The position numbers were made by a program, and so were the translations under genes. Shown piece by piece: positions 1-8,580 of a DNA stretch of 30,964 nucleotides. The notes under the pieces are model-generated. The model searched no databases, was not told where the DNA came from, and saw nothing but the letters and a program-made list of their open reading frames with translations. Every line of letters starts with the position of its first letter. Positions within the stretch are counted from its first letter, which is position 1. The DNA lies in contig CAZAOG010000014.1 in NCBI GenBank assembly GCA_964486645.1, positions 1 through 30,964 on the forward strand, read 5' to 3'. The DNA comes from GCA-002790365 sp964486645 (lineage in GTDB: Bacteria; Bacteroidota; Ignavibacteria; Ignavibacteriales; Ignavibacteriaceae).

Positions 1-1589
1 GTTGTAGGGTTAAAGGGATTGGGATAGTTTTGTTCCAAAGCAAAATCTTCGGGTACCACATCTTCAATGTCGTCAATCGCAGTCGGTGAATAATTTGCAG
101 CAGCAAGAGCGTTTATAATTCCCCATCCGTAATTGTTATCAGGACTGTTTGCCTTTGAAGCCGTCATACGCAGGGCTTCTCTTATTTGGATAGGCGTCCA
201 AGTAGGATGTTTTTGTAAAATAAGGGCAGCAACACCTGCAACTAAAGGAGCACTGAAAGAAGTTCCTTGGCCGTTTCCATAACCATTATTATTACCTGGT
301 GTGCCACTTGCAAAAAAGATCCCGACACCAGGAGCAGATACATCAGGCTTTATTCTACCATCAGCTGATGGTCCATAACTACTAAATCCTGCAATAGTAC
401 CATCGGATTTTACAGCACCTACGGCAATTACACTATCACCATCCGCAGGTGCAACTAATGTATTAGGTGTTCCACGAGAGCTATCATTACCTACAGAATT
501 AACTACAACCACTCCTTTGCTAACTAACATATCAGCTGCATTAGTAATTACAGTAGTGTTCCCGTCCATATCCTGCCAAGTGTGATTATAGTTTGAAAAT
601 GCCGGATCAAATTCATAATAACCCAAAGAAGTCGAGGTCACATCGACACCAATACCTTCAACCCATTCAGCTGCAGCAACCCAATTATCTTCCTCAACAG
701 GAGATTCAGGATTACCGAAGATATCGCTATTTTCTGTCTTGGCAAGTATGTAATTTGCATCAAAAGCCGGTCCGATTACTTTGCCTTCTTTAAATCCACC
801 GATAATGGAAAGAGTATATGTACCGTGAGAGCCATCTCCTGAATCGGCTTGATTTGCAACTGTAGTATCGTTATTTACAAAATCCCAAGTGGCTATTATT
901 TTTATAGGTCTGGTAGTAAAAACTTCGTGGGATAAATTGCTGAATCCTGCATCCATTAAGGCTATAGTAATTCCAGTTCCTGTAAAACCTTGGTTGTGAA
1001 GAGCTGGAACATTTATCTGATTAAGTGCTGCTGAAGAAAAACCGTAATTAAAAGCATTTGTAGAATTAGTCTTGAGCAAATTATCTGGTAATGAATTTAC
1101 TCCTTTAGGTTTTTCAATATCTCTGTTTACTTTAAACTTTGCAACAAGGTCAATTTTTCTAACAAAGGGTAAATGAGCTATTTTATCGATAACACTTTTT
1201 TTAACGTAGGCGGAAATGCCGTTGAACCATCTTGTTTTGTGTTTTACTTTTACGCCGAGATTTTCAACTTGTTCAATATAATCTTGGTTGACGGGAATAT
1301 CCGTTTCGTCAATTAACGGCCGACCTTTGTAATATTTTGCTCTTCTGGCAAGTGACTTGGGACTTACGACACTGCTTGGTTTTTCAAAATATTTGTTCAA
1401 TGATTTACCTTTATCCGTAAAGTAAATCCATATAAGCTCTGTTTGATCGTTCTTTAAGTGTGTTATTCTTTCGCTAAGTTGATCGGTTATTTTATTTATA
1501 TCACCCTGCGAATAAATCGACGAGAACGAAAGAATGAAAACAATTATTATAAAAATTGAAATACGGTAATTAGAATTATTTTTAAACAT
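1..1589 (-). CDS. Subtilisin-like (S8) secreted serine protease with T9SS sorting domain, partial
   Basis: Secreted endopeptidase of the subtilase family; the 3' end lies beyond the left edge, so about 529 codons are visible. Translating the minus strand from the ATG at 1589 gives an N-terminal signal peptide ending near 'IYSQG', a prodomain-like region, then the S8 catalytic triad: Asp in 'ALMDAGF' (a variant of the usual D-S/T-G), His in 'GDGSHGT' and Ser in 'GTSFSAP'. The last readable residues are 'LEQNYPNPFNPT', the opening of the type-A C-terminal domain that directs export and surface attachment by T9SS. The missing part should therefore be only the remaining ~70 residues of that domain. 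No clear ribosome binding site precedes the ATG. Family assignment is certain; substrate is unknown. Confidence 0.93.
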   Translation of the reverse strand, partial: MFKNNSNYRISIFIIIVFILSFSSIYSQGDINKITDQLSERITHLKNDQTELIWIYFTDKGKSLNKYFEKPSSVVSPKSLARRAKYYKGRPLIDETDIPVNQDYIEQVENLGVKVKHKTRWFNGISAYVKKSVIDKIAHLPFVRKIDLVAKFKVNRDIEKPKGVNSLPDNLLKTNSTNAFNYGFSSAALNQINVPALHNQGFTGTGITIALMDAGFSNLSHEVFTTRPIKIIATWDFVNNDTTVANQADSGDGSHGTYTLSIIGGFKEGKVIGPAFDANYILAKTENSDIFGNPESPVEEDNWVAAAEWVEGIGVDVTSTSLGYYEFDPAFSNYNHTWQDMDGNTTVITNAADMLVSKGVVVVNSVGNDSSRGTPNTLVAPADGDSVIAVGAVKSDGTIAGFSSYGPSADGRIKPDVSAPGVGIFFASGTPGNNNGYGNGQGTSFSAPLVAGVAALILQKHPTWTPIQIREALRMTASKANSPDNNYGWGIINALAAANYSPTAIDDIEDVVPEDFALEQNYPNPFNPT

Positions 1590-1863
1590 AACGGAATATA
1601 TAAATCTTATTTAAACATCAAAATAAAAATGTGATAAAAATCTACATTTTCTAAATAAATAAACATATTTTTTACATTTTATGTTCCAAGTTACAACCTT
1701 TTTAAATCGATTCAATTTTTTGAATATTTTTACTTAATGTTTTGTCCGGAAAAGCAGGGGACAATTTAATGTTTTCTGCTTGTTTTTATATTGAGGTTCT
1801 TTTTTATGCAAGTCTTTTTGCAGGCGGGTAAACGCGTGATTAGATTGACTATTTCTACTTTAG
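1590..1863. other. AT-rich spacer between tRNA-Arg and the protease gene
   Basis: About 270 bp with no credible ORF. It should contain the promoter of the S8 protease (minus strand), but I cannot single out a convincing one. Around 1819-1830 it holds a 'gcaggcggg' stretch like the core of the dispersed GC-rich palindrome seen at 3538. Confidence 0.5.
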
Positions 1864-1937
<74 letters not shown>

Positions 1938-2093
1938 AAAATTTTTATTAACGGCTTTAATTTTAAATGCAAATATAAGAATTATCGGAAGCAATTTAAC
2001 ATACTTTTTTCAACGATTCCGAGGCAAATATCTTGTAACACGATATTCTATTCCGTACTACGTATATTTCATTAAAATCAACCGCCAAAATTT

Positions 2094-3485
2094 TTACTGC
2101 CAAGCAGTTCCGTATGCGTCTCTTTTTATGAACTTACCTCTTCCTGCTCTGCCTAAAAATTCGTTATCTTTTACAATTATTTCACCACGTGATAGAACCG
2201 TTTCCGCATTACCCTTGATTTTTTTTCCTTCGAACATTGAATAATCCGTACACATGTGATGTGTCTGTGCGGAAATAGTATGTTCTTTATCAGGATCCCA
2301 AATTACTATATCGGCGTCGGTTCCGACCGCAATGGTGCCTTTTTTCGGATACATTCCGAACATCTTTGCAGGATTGGTACAGCAAATCTCAACCCATCTG
2401 TTGAGTGAAATTCTTCCTTCGTTAACGCCGCCGCTAAAAAGCAGCTGCATTCTGTGTTCAATGCCCGGACCTCCGTTCGGAATTTTTGTAAAGTCACCTA
2501 TTCCCAGCTCTTTTTGTTCTTTGAAACAAAACGGGCAGTGATCCGTTGAAACTATTTGAAGCGTGTTTTTCTTAAGTCCCGCCCAAAGTTTATCCTGATG
2601 CCATTTTTCTCTTAAGGGCGGAGTGAATACAACCTTAGCATCTTCAAATCCGGGTTTGTTCATATCGTCGTCAATTGAAAGGAAAAGATACTGCGGACAA
2701 GTTTCTGCATAAGCGGGCAGACCTTTATCTCTTGCTTCGGCTACTTTTTCAAGTGCATCGTTGGACGATAAGTGAACAATATAAATTGGTGCGCCCGCCA
2801 TTTCAGCCAATGCAATGGAACGGTTAACCGCTTCGGCTTCGGCGGTTGTAGGTCTTGTTAAAGCGTGATAAATAGGTGCGGTTTTTCCTTCGGCCAACGC
2901 TTCTTGAACTATTAAGTCAATTACGTTTCCGTTTTCGGCATGCATACAAACAAGTGCCCCGGTTTTTGCGGTGTGTTTTAATGCTTTGAAAATAGTAGCA
3001 TCGTCAACCATCAGAACACCCGGATAAGCCATAAATAATTTAAAGCTTGTAACGCCTTCTTTAACCATACCGCTCATATCTTCAATATCGGCATCGGGAA
3101 GGTCTGTTACTATCATATGCAGACCGTAATCCGTTGTAGCTTTACCTTCGGCTTTTGCCCACCAGGTATCCAAAGCTTCCCGCATTTTAGTTCCTTTTGT
3201 CTGAATAGCGAAATCAACAATACTTGTAGTACCGCCGAATGCTGCAGCCCGCGTTCCGTTTTCAAAGTCGTCGCACGAAGTCGTTCCTCCGAAGGGCATA
3301 TCCAAATGCGTGTGTGCGTCTATACCGCCGGGGATAACATATTTTCCCGAAGCATCCAAAACATTATCTGCATCAATTTTTAAATTGTCGCCGATTGTAG
3401 TTACGGTTTCGTTTTCGATATATATATCGGCAGTATAATCCTGCTCTGCGGTTATTATTCTTCCGTTTTTAATTAGTGTTGACAT
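2094..3485 (-). CDS. hydA: Dihydropyrimidinase (D-hydantoinase family)
   Basis: Cyclic amidohydrolase that opens 5,6-dihydrouracil or dihydrothymine to N-carbamoyl-beta-alanine or N-carbamoyl-beta-aminoisobutyrate, the second step of reductive pyrimidine breakdown, in the cytoplasm. The 463 residues match the usual family length. Binuclear metal-site residues are all visible: H58 and H60 in 'DAHTHLD', K149 in 'SFKLFMAY' (the lysine normally carbamylated), H182 in 'MHAENG', H238 in 'IYIVHLSS' and D315 in 'STDHCPF'. The start is supported by GAGG five bases before the ATG. It is the last gene of the minus-strand pyrimidine cluster, 127 bp after preA. Hydantoinase activity on other cyclic ureides is possible, but the preTA and ureidopropionase neighbours make dihydropyrimidine the likely substrate. 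Confidence 0.95.
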   Translation of the reverse strand: MSTLIKNGRIITAEQDYTADIYIENETVTTIGDNLKIDADNVLDASGKYVIPGGIDAHTHLDMPFGGTTSCDDFENGTRAAAFGGTTSIVDFAIQTKGTKMREALDTWWAKAEGKATTDYGLHMIVTDLPDADIEDMSGMVKEGVTSFKLFMAYPGVLMVDDATIFKALKHTAKTGALVCMHAENGNVIDLIVQEALAEGKTAPIYHALTRPTTAEAEAVNRSIALAEMAGAPIYIVHLSSNDALEKVAEARDKGLPAYAETCPQYLFLSIDDDMNKPGFEDAKVVFTPPLREKWHQDKLWAGLKKNTLQIVSTDHCPFCFKEQKELGIGDFTKIPNGGPGIEHRMQLLFSGGVNEGRISLNRWVEICCTNPAKMFGMYPKKGTIAVGTDADIVIWDPDKEHTISAQTHHMCTDYSMFEGKKIKGNAETVLSRGEIIVKDNEFLGRAGRGKFIKRDAYGTAWQ

Positions 3486-3517
3486 GTTTACCTCTAATTT
3501 TCTTTTTTTAGAGAGAC

Positions 3518-3586
3518 TGTATCAAAAGCAGATTAAACCTGCCGGCAGGCGGGATCGTGGTTAACAAATATTTTACTTTTGATACA
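3518..3586. repeat. Small inverted-repeat element between preA and dihydropyrimidinase genes
   Basis: Perfect 11-bp inverted repeat TGTATCAAAAG (3518-3528) / CTTTTGATACA (3576-3586) enclosing the 12-bp GC-rich palindrome CCTGCCGGCAGG (3538-3549). The whole is about 69 bp and could fold as a stem-loop in the operon mRNA. Related GC-rich palindrome cores occur near 1819, 9926-9941 and 29559, suggesting a dispersed palindromic repeat. Confidence 0.6.
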
Positions 3587-3612
3587 TTCTATTAATTTAA
3601 ATAATATTTACT

Positions 3613-4932
3613 TCAGTGAATTACTATCCCATGTTTTTTTTGAAATTCAGCTAAATTTTCCCAGCTTAGTTCTTTTCCTTCGTTTTTAAATCTTTGTACT
3701 AATTCGTTCCAGGTTGTTGTTTCTTTCCCGTCGTCTTTTCTAACCATTGTAATGCAGCCGTCTACGGGACAAACAATTGAGCAAAGGTCGCAGCCTACGC
3801 AATCCTCTTCTCTTACCACGGTTTTGTTGTGTCCGTTTACGGGAATAAGGTCGATGCACTGATGTGCGCCGTCTTCGCAGGCGATGTAACAGAGATTACA
3901 GTGAATACATTTGTCCTGATCTATTCTTGCAACGGTTTTGTGAAGCAGATTGAAATTACCGAAGTCGTCAATTCTTTGAAGTGATTTTCCCCGTATTTCT
4001 TCAATTGTTTTGAAACCTTTCGAATCCATCCAATTTGAAAGTCCGTCAATCATATCTTCCACTATTCTGAATCCGTGGTGCATAACCGCGGTACAAACCT
4101 GAACGGAGGAAGCGCCGAGAAGAATAAATTCCAATGCATCCTTCCAATTGTTTATTCCGCCTATTCCCGAAATAGGCAAACCAACTTCAGGGTCTCTTGC
4201 AACCTGAGAAACCAAATGCAAAGCTATCGGTTTAACGGCAGGTCCGGCATAGCCGCCGTGACTGCCTTTTCCCGCTACGGAAGGCAGGATTTCCAGGGTG
4301 TCCAAATCAATACCGATAATACTGTTGATTGTATTAATTAACGATAAACCGTCGGCATCAGCCTGTTTTGCCGCACGCGCAGGATAAACTATATTGGTAA
4401 CATTCGGGGTTAATTTAACGAGTACGGGAATTGTCGATACTTCCGTAACCCACTCGGTTATCATTTTACAGTATTCGGGCACTTGTCCTACGGCAGCACC
4501 CATTCCTCTTTCGCTCATTCCGTGAGGACAACCGTAATTTAATTCTATACCGTCACAGCCCGTATCAATTGTTCTTTTAACTATGTCCTGCCAGGTTTCT
4601 TTTTTCGACTCAACCATCAGCGAAACAACAACGGCTCTGTCGGGCCACAGTTTTTTGGTTTCGGCAATTTCTTTGAAGTTAATATCGATGTGTCTGTCGC
4701 TTATTAATTCGATGTTGTTCAATCCTGCTAATTTCAGGCCGTTTACGTCGAGACCGCCGTAACGATTGCATACGTTCATAACCGGTTCACCGATTGTTTT
4801 CCAAACCGTACCGCCCCAGCCCTGCTCGAAAGCTTTACAGTTTTGATATGCCGAATTCGAAGGCGGTGCAGAAGCCAGCCAAAACGGATTCGGTGATTTT
4901 ATTCCCCCGCAATTAGTTGAAAGATTAGCCAT
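3613..4932 (-). CDS. preA: NAD-dependent dihydropyrimidine dehydrogenase, PreA subunit
   Basis: Catalytic subunit of the two-part dihydropyrimidine dehydrogenase that reduces uracil or thymine with electrons from NADH. The 439 residues hold a dihydroorotate-dehydrogenase-like FMN TIM barrel (about 1-310). Its active-site loop 'NYGCPHGMSERGMG' carries C135, equivalent to the general-acid cysteine of animal DPD. A C-terminal ferredoxin domain has two [4Fe-4S] motifs: C342-C345-C348-C352 and C378-C381-C384-C388. AGGA precedes the ATG by about six bases. It lies downstream of preT, from which it is separated by the inserted GxxExxY element. The equivalent of the DPD 'NLSC' serine is glycine here. 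Assignment is firm because preT, hydA and the ureidopropionase gene are adjacent. Confidence 0.95.
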   Translation of the reverse strand: MANLSTNCGGIKSPNPFWLASAPPSNSAYQNCKAFEQGWGGTVWKTIGEPVMNVCNRYGGLDVNGLKLAGLNNIELISDRHIDINFKEIAETKKLWPDRAVVVSLMVESKKETWQDIVKRTIDTGCDGIELNYGCPHGMSERGMGAAVGQVPEYCKMITEWVTEVSTIPVLVKLTPNVTNIVYPARAAKQADADGLSLINTINSIIGIDLDTLEILPSVAGKGSHGGYAGPAVKPIALHLVSQVARDPEVGLPISGIGGINNWKDALEFILLGASSVQVCTAVMHHGFRIVEDMIDGLSNWMDSKGFKTIEEIRGKSLQRIDDFGNFNLLHKTVARIDQDKCIHCNLCYIACEDGAHQCIDLIPVNGHNKTVVREEDCVGCDLCSIVCPVDGCITMVRKDDGKETTTWNELVQRFKNEGKELSWENLAEFQKKHGIVIH

Positions 4933-4954
4933 ATTTTATCCTGTAAATTTACAT

Positions 4955-5420
4955 AATAGAACGCGAATGAACACAGATTTAGCGAATCATCGCGGATTTT
5001 TTATTTGAATTTGAAAATACTTTTCTAACAAATTTTGCTTCTTTCCCGAAATTTAATAACAAACCTACTTCTATATCAGTAGCTTTTAGATAATTTAGTA
5101 ATTGTGCTTCGTGTTGATCGCAAATTGCTTCTGCTGCTTTTAATTCAATGATTACTAAATCCTCAACTATCAAATCAGCATAATAGTCGCCAACTTCAAA
5201 GCCTTCATAAACAACTTTAATATTTTTCTGTTGTTCAACTTTTAAATTCAATCTTTTGAGTTCAATTTTCAAAGAGTTTTCATAAACTTTTTCCAGAAAT
5301 CCATAACCCAATGTATTATAAACTTTATAAAATGCTCCTATTATTTTATTTGTTAATTCTTGGTGTAACATTTGAATATCCGCGAAAATCCGTGTAATTA
5401 GCGTTTCTCCGCGTTCTATT
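4955..5420. mobile_element. 466-bp mini-element: GxxExxY gene bounded by 43-bp terminal inverted repeats
   Basis: The left end (4955-4997) and the reverse complement of the right end (5378-5420) align without gaps over 43 bases at 31 identities. They include an identical 11-base outer tip (AATAGAACGCG) and an identical inner CGCGGAT. The GxxExxY reading frame fills the space between and its last codons lie inside the left repeat. The element sits exactly between the preT stop codon and the preA leader without damaging either gene. No transposase is present, so it would be non-autonomous or moved by an unknown route. A solo end lies at 9942-9965. Confidence 0.65.
4979..5371 (-). CDS. GxxExxY protein (PD-(D/E)XK nuclease-like fold)
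   Basis: Small 130-residue protein of the GxxExxY family, named for the motif seen here as G24-F-L-E27-K-V-Y30. The family is placed with PD-(D/E)XK nuclease-like proteins. The matching residues would be D66 in 'YYADLIVED' and E76-x-K78 in 'VIIELKA', so the presumed active site is intact. No biochemical role is established that I can cite. The gene interrupts the natural preT-preA pair, is enclosed by inverted repeats, and its C-terminal 'KSAMIR' is read from the left repeat. It therefore looks like cargo, or the driver, of a small mobile unit and not a pyrimidine enzyme. It could still be cotranscribed with the operon. Confidence 0.85.
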   Translation of the reverse strand: MLHQELTNKIIGAFYKVYNTLGYGFLEKVYENSLKIELKRLNLKVEQQKNIKVVYEGFEVGDYYADLIVEDLVIIELKAAEAICDQHEAQLLNYLKATDIEVGLLLNFGKEAKFVRKVFSNSNKKSAMIR

Positions 5421-6763
5421 TATTTCTTCAAAAATTCATCAATTCCCTGTGCTGCCATTTTCCCGTCGTAAGCGGCATTAACTACTTCCTTACCGCCGTT
5501 TATGCAGTCCCCGCCGGCAAATATTTTTTGATTACCCGTTTGATATGTTTCTTCGTTAACTATTAACATTCCTCTGTCTATCTTTACGCCTTCAACATCA
5601 TTTAAAAAGTTATTGTTAATATTTTGTCCCACGGCTTTAATCACCATATCGACGGGCAAAACAAATTCGGAATCGGGTATCACGTTTATTTCTCTTTTTC
5701 CTTTTTCATTTCTTTCACCGAGTTCTACTTTTACGCACTCAATTCCTTCAACAAACTTTTCGCCTATAATTTTTTTAGTCATGGTTTTAAAATGAAAAAT
5801 AACTTCGTCGCTTTTAGCAAGTTCATATTCAAAATCATAGGCGGACATATCGTCAATTCCTCTTCGATAGATAATATAAACTTGTTCGGCTCCCAACCTT
5901 TTTGCTTCGGTAACCGCATCTATCGAAGTATTGCCCGCGCCTATTACCGCAACTCTTTTGCCGACGTTTACGGCAGACCATTTTTCGTTTTTAACTTTTT
6001 CTATAAAATCCAATGCATCAACCACTCCCGTTAATTCTTCCCCGGGAATTCTAAGTCTTGCGGCATCCCCGAGACCGATACCTATAAACACCGCATCGTG
6101 TTTGTTATAAATTTCTTCGAAAGGAATAGTTTCTCCAACTTTCACACCGGTTGATATTTTCACCCCGAGACTTTTTACATATTCCACTTCTTTCAGACTA
6201 TCGGCTTGTCTTAATTTATACGGAGCAATTCCCCAGGTATTTAGTCCGCCGGGAATATTGTTTGCCTCATAAATCATCACGTCATATCCCAAAAGGGAAA
6301 GCTCGGCTCCGCAAGCCAAACCTGCAGGACCGGAACCGATAATACCCACACTCTTCCCGTTTTTGTTTTTTTTAGTAAAAAGTTCGGGCATATCGGAATT
6401 AAAATAGTTCTCAATCACAAATCTCTGCAATCTTCCTATCTCTATCGGTTTTTCACCTTTTTCAACGTAAACGCATGCGCCTTCGCATAGTTCTTCTACG
6501 GGACAAGCTTTTGCGCAGGTTAGCGGAACCCAGTTAGATGCAAAAATAGTTTTTGCCGAACCGAGTAAATTTCCGGTTGCTATTTTTTTTATAAAAGTTG
6601 AAATGTCTATGTGTGTCGGACAGGCTTTCATACAGGAAGAATCGTAACAATACAAACATCTGTTAGCTTCGGAAACCGCCGAGTTCTGATTTAAAGGAGG
6701 ACGAAGTTCGGCAAAGTTTTTTTCATATTCTTCATTGGTTAATTTTTCGGCAATGTTTTTCAT
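5420..6763 (-). CDS. preT: NAD-dependent dihydropyrimidine dehydrogenase, PreT subunit
   Basis: Electron-input subunit of PreTA: it takes hydride from NAD(P)H onto FAD and passes electrons through Fe-S clusters to PreA. The 447 residues contain an N-terminal glutamate-synthase-small-subunit-like cysteine domain (C36, C39, C44, C48 and C83, C87, C93, C97), an FAD-binding Rossmann motif 'GSGPAG' at 143-148, and a second dinucleotide fold 'GAGNTSID' at 275-282. A C-terminal FAD motif 'FAGGDCINGG' follows. AAGGGA lies a few bases before the ATG. A glutamate-synthase-like oxidoreductase is the usual confusion, but preA nearby on the same strand settles the call. Confidence 0.93.
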   Translation of the reverse strand: MKNIAEKLTNEEYEKNFAELRPPLNQNSAVSEANRCLYCYDSSCMKACPTHIDISTFIKKIATGNLLGSAKTIFASNWVPLTCAKACPVEELCEGACVYVEKGEKPIEIGRLQRFVIENYFNSDMPELFTKKNKNGKSVGIIGSGPAGLACGAELSLLGYDVMIYEANNIPGGLNTWGIAPYKLRQADSLKEVEYVKSLGVKISTGVKVGETIPFEEIYNKHDAVFIGIGLGDAARLRIPGEELTGVVDALDFIEKVKNEKWSAVNVGKRVAVIGAGNTSIDAVTEAKRLGAEQVYIIYRRGIDDMSAYDFEYELAKSDEVIFHFKTMTKKIIGEKFVEGIECVKVELGERNEKGKREINVIPDSEFVLPVDMVIKAVGQNINNNFLNDVEGVKIDRGMLIVNEETYQTGNQKIFAGGDCINGGKEVVNAAYDGKMAAQGIDEFLKK

Positions 6764-6800
6764 AAGTCCCTTCTAAACTAAAATGAATTATAAAAAAGTT

Positions 6801-6917
6801 AACCATTTAGATCCGGTGTAAAAGTATAATTCAGAATCTAAATGGTTGAATATAAACTAACGGATTCCCGAAATCTAATGGAACATCAAACTTTTGACGA
6901 AAAAATTTCGGGAATCC
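6801..6917. repeat. Two perfect inverted repeats upstream of preT
   Basis: Two stem-loops fill the gap between the T9SS gene and preT. The first has 12-bp arms AACCATTTAGAT (6801-6812) and ATCTAAATGGTT (6836-6847). The second has 13-bp arms GGATTCCCGAAAT (6862-6874) and ATTTCGGGAATCC (6905-6917). The second lies 8 bp after the T9SS gene's stop and could act as an mRNA-stabilising or terminating hairpin, but it lacks a clear U-tract on the minus strand. Confidence 0.6.
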
Positions 6918-6925
6918 AAATAATA

Positions 6926-8500
6926 TTATTTGAGTAAAATCATCTTCTTTATTTGAACGAAATTATTAGCTCTTAACTGGTAGAAGTAAACACCGCTGCT
7001 TAAATTACTTGCATTAAACGAAACGACGTACTTACCGCCTTTCTGTTCTTTATTTACCAACGTAACAACTTTTTGTCCCAGCTCATTGTAAATAGTAATA
7101 TTAACAAACGAACTGCTTGGAATGTCGTAATTAATATTTGTACTTGGATTAAACGGATTGGGATAATTTTGGCTCAAAGAATATGACTCGGGAATACCGG
7201 AAGTTCTTTCCTTTACATCCGTAAGGGTAAAATTCAGATTAACGCCGGTATCTCCTGCTTTACCGGTTGTACGAATATCGTCGTACCCCGGTGGAAGATT
7301 ATTTACAAAAATGTCATAAGTTCCTAATTTACTGGACACCCTTAAAGTATAATCTCCCGTTATCGTATCGGGATGAGTAATGGAGAAAGCAGTATCGGCA
7401 AATGCCTGTAATTGTAAAAACGGTATATTATCGGTAGTAAGAACGCTGAAAGGAGCATTTGTGGCAAAAGTAATAGTTCCTGTAATTGTCCCGTCCACGC
7501 TATATGCAGTTAAATCCCGATAAAGACTGTCTCCGGTATTTATAACATTGAACTGATACCGAGGACTTAACAGATTTTCCGTTGTATCGTTAGGGTTTAA
7601 CCAAGCCTGCAGTATCCATCGTTGTCCGTTTAATTCACTTGAAGCTAATCCCATTTGAAAGGAGCCATTTACGTCGGTTATTGAAAAATGTCGGTTTTGG
7701 TTGTTTTCATCCGATAATGTAACTTGCACACTGGGTATGGGCGTACCATCTTCAACTTTTAAGGTTCCCAGTACTTTAGCATCAGAGACGGTTATGGTAA
7801 AATCCATATTTGCTTTATCTCCGTCAACTGTTACTTGATAGGAAGACGGAGTAATTATAAATCCGTCAAATTGTCCGTCCAATACTCTTAAGTCCCAAGG
7901 ATTACCGGCTGTATCGGAAGTCAACGCAATTCTGTAATTACCCTGTGCATCGGTTAAACCGTTCCAAAAGAAAGGCATGTATTGATCGCCTCTGTTTAAT
8001 TCAACAAATATATTTTCCGGACTTGAACCTGCCGGTACCGTTACCTTACCGGAAATTGTAAAAGCAACACTGGTTAAAGGCGTAATAGTTCCGGCAACTG
8101 CTTGTGCACCTCCATTGTTGGTTGCTTGTAAAATATAATCTGCCGGTGCCATTCCCAATAGGAAATTTGCCAAAGTAATAACGCCGTTTTTCAAACCGTC
8201 AACATCAGGAGGTCCATCCTGACCCACTGTATCGCCGTCAATATGAAAAAATTGCTGCCATATTTTATCGCCTGCGTCTACGCTTCTGTCACCGTTCACA
8301 TCCAAGTACACAGTAACAAGTGCTGTATCTCCGGGATTTGGAACATTAAATGACCAAGACATAGCCCCACCGGATTCCATTGTAAAAAGTTGTCCTGGTG
8401 TTTTCCCGAGAACGTTAAGATTTGTTACCTGAGCATAACTATGGGAAGTGAAGAACAATGTAATTAGAAGAACGGCAAAAGGAAAAAACAATCTTTTCAT
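6926..8500 (-). CDS. T9SS-exported protein with carboxypeptidase-regulatory-like domains
   Basis: Secreted 524-residue protein of unknown function. A signal peptide covers about residues 1-23 (ending 'SHSYAQ'). It is followed by an N-terminal beta domain with a 'DVNGDRSVDAGD' acidic loop that may bind calcium. Two carboxypeptidase-regulatory-like beta-sandwich modules start near 'FTISGKVTVP' and 'VLGTLKVEDG'. The C-terminal ~75 residues form a complete type-A T9SS sorting domain ('SQNYPNPFNPST' through 'FVQIKKMILLK'). AGGAGG precedes the ATG by five bases. It sits inside the pyrimidine cluster between the aminotransferase (80 bp) and preT (162 bp), an odd place for a surface protein. No catalytic motif is visible, so a binding or structural role is likelier. 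Confidence 0.85.
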   Translation of the reverse strand: MKRLFFPFAVLLITLFFTSHSYAQVTNLNVLGKTPGQLFTMESGGAMSWSFNVPNPGDTALVTVYLDVNGDRSVDAGDKIWQQFFHIDGDTVGQDGPPDVDGLKNGVITLANFLLGMAPADYILQATNNGGAQAVAGTITPLTSVAFTISGKVTVPAGSSPENIFVELNRGDQYMPFFWNGLTDAQGNYRIALTSDTAGNPWDLRVLDGQFDGFIITPSSYQVTVDGDKANMDFTITVSDAKVLGTLKVEDGTPIPSVQVTLSDENNQNRHFSITDVNGSFQMGLASSELNGQRWILQAWLNPNDTTENLLSPRYQFNVINTGDSLYRDLTAYSVDGTITGTITFATNAPFSVLTTDNIPFLQLQAFADTAFSITHPDTITGDYTLRVSSKLGTYDIFVNNLPPGYDDIRTTGKAGDTGVNLNFTLTDVKERTSGIPESYSLSQNYPNPFNPSTNINYDIPSSSFVNITIYNELGQKVVTLVNKEQKGGKYVVSFNASNLSSGVYFYQLRANNFVQIKKMILLK

Positions 8501-8580
8501 CTCTGCCTCCTATTTATGATTAACAAAAGTATTACTTAATAGAAACTAATAAAAATCCCGATAAAATTCATTACACGATT

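Noticed and set aside
5624..6034. 136-codon plus-strand ORF
   Set aside because: Antisense to the FAD/NADPH part of preT and Phe/Ser-rich, typical of a reverse-strand artefact.
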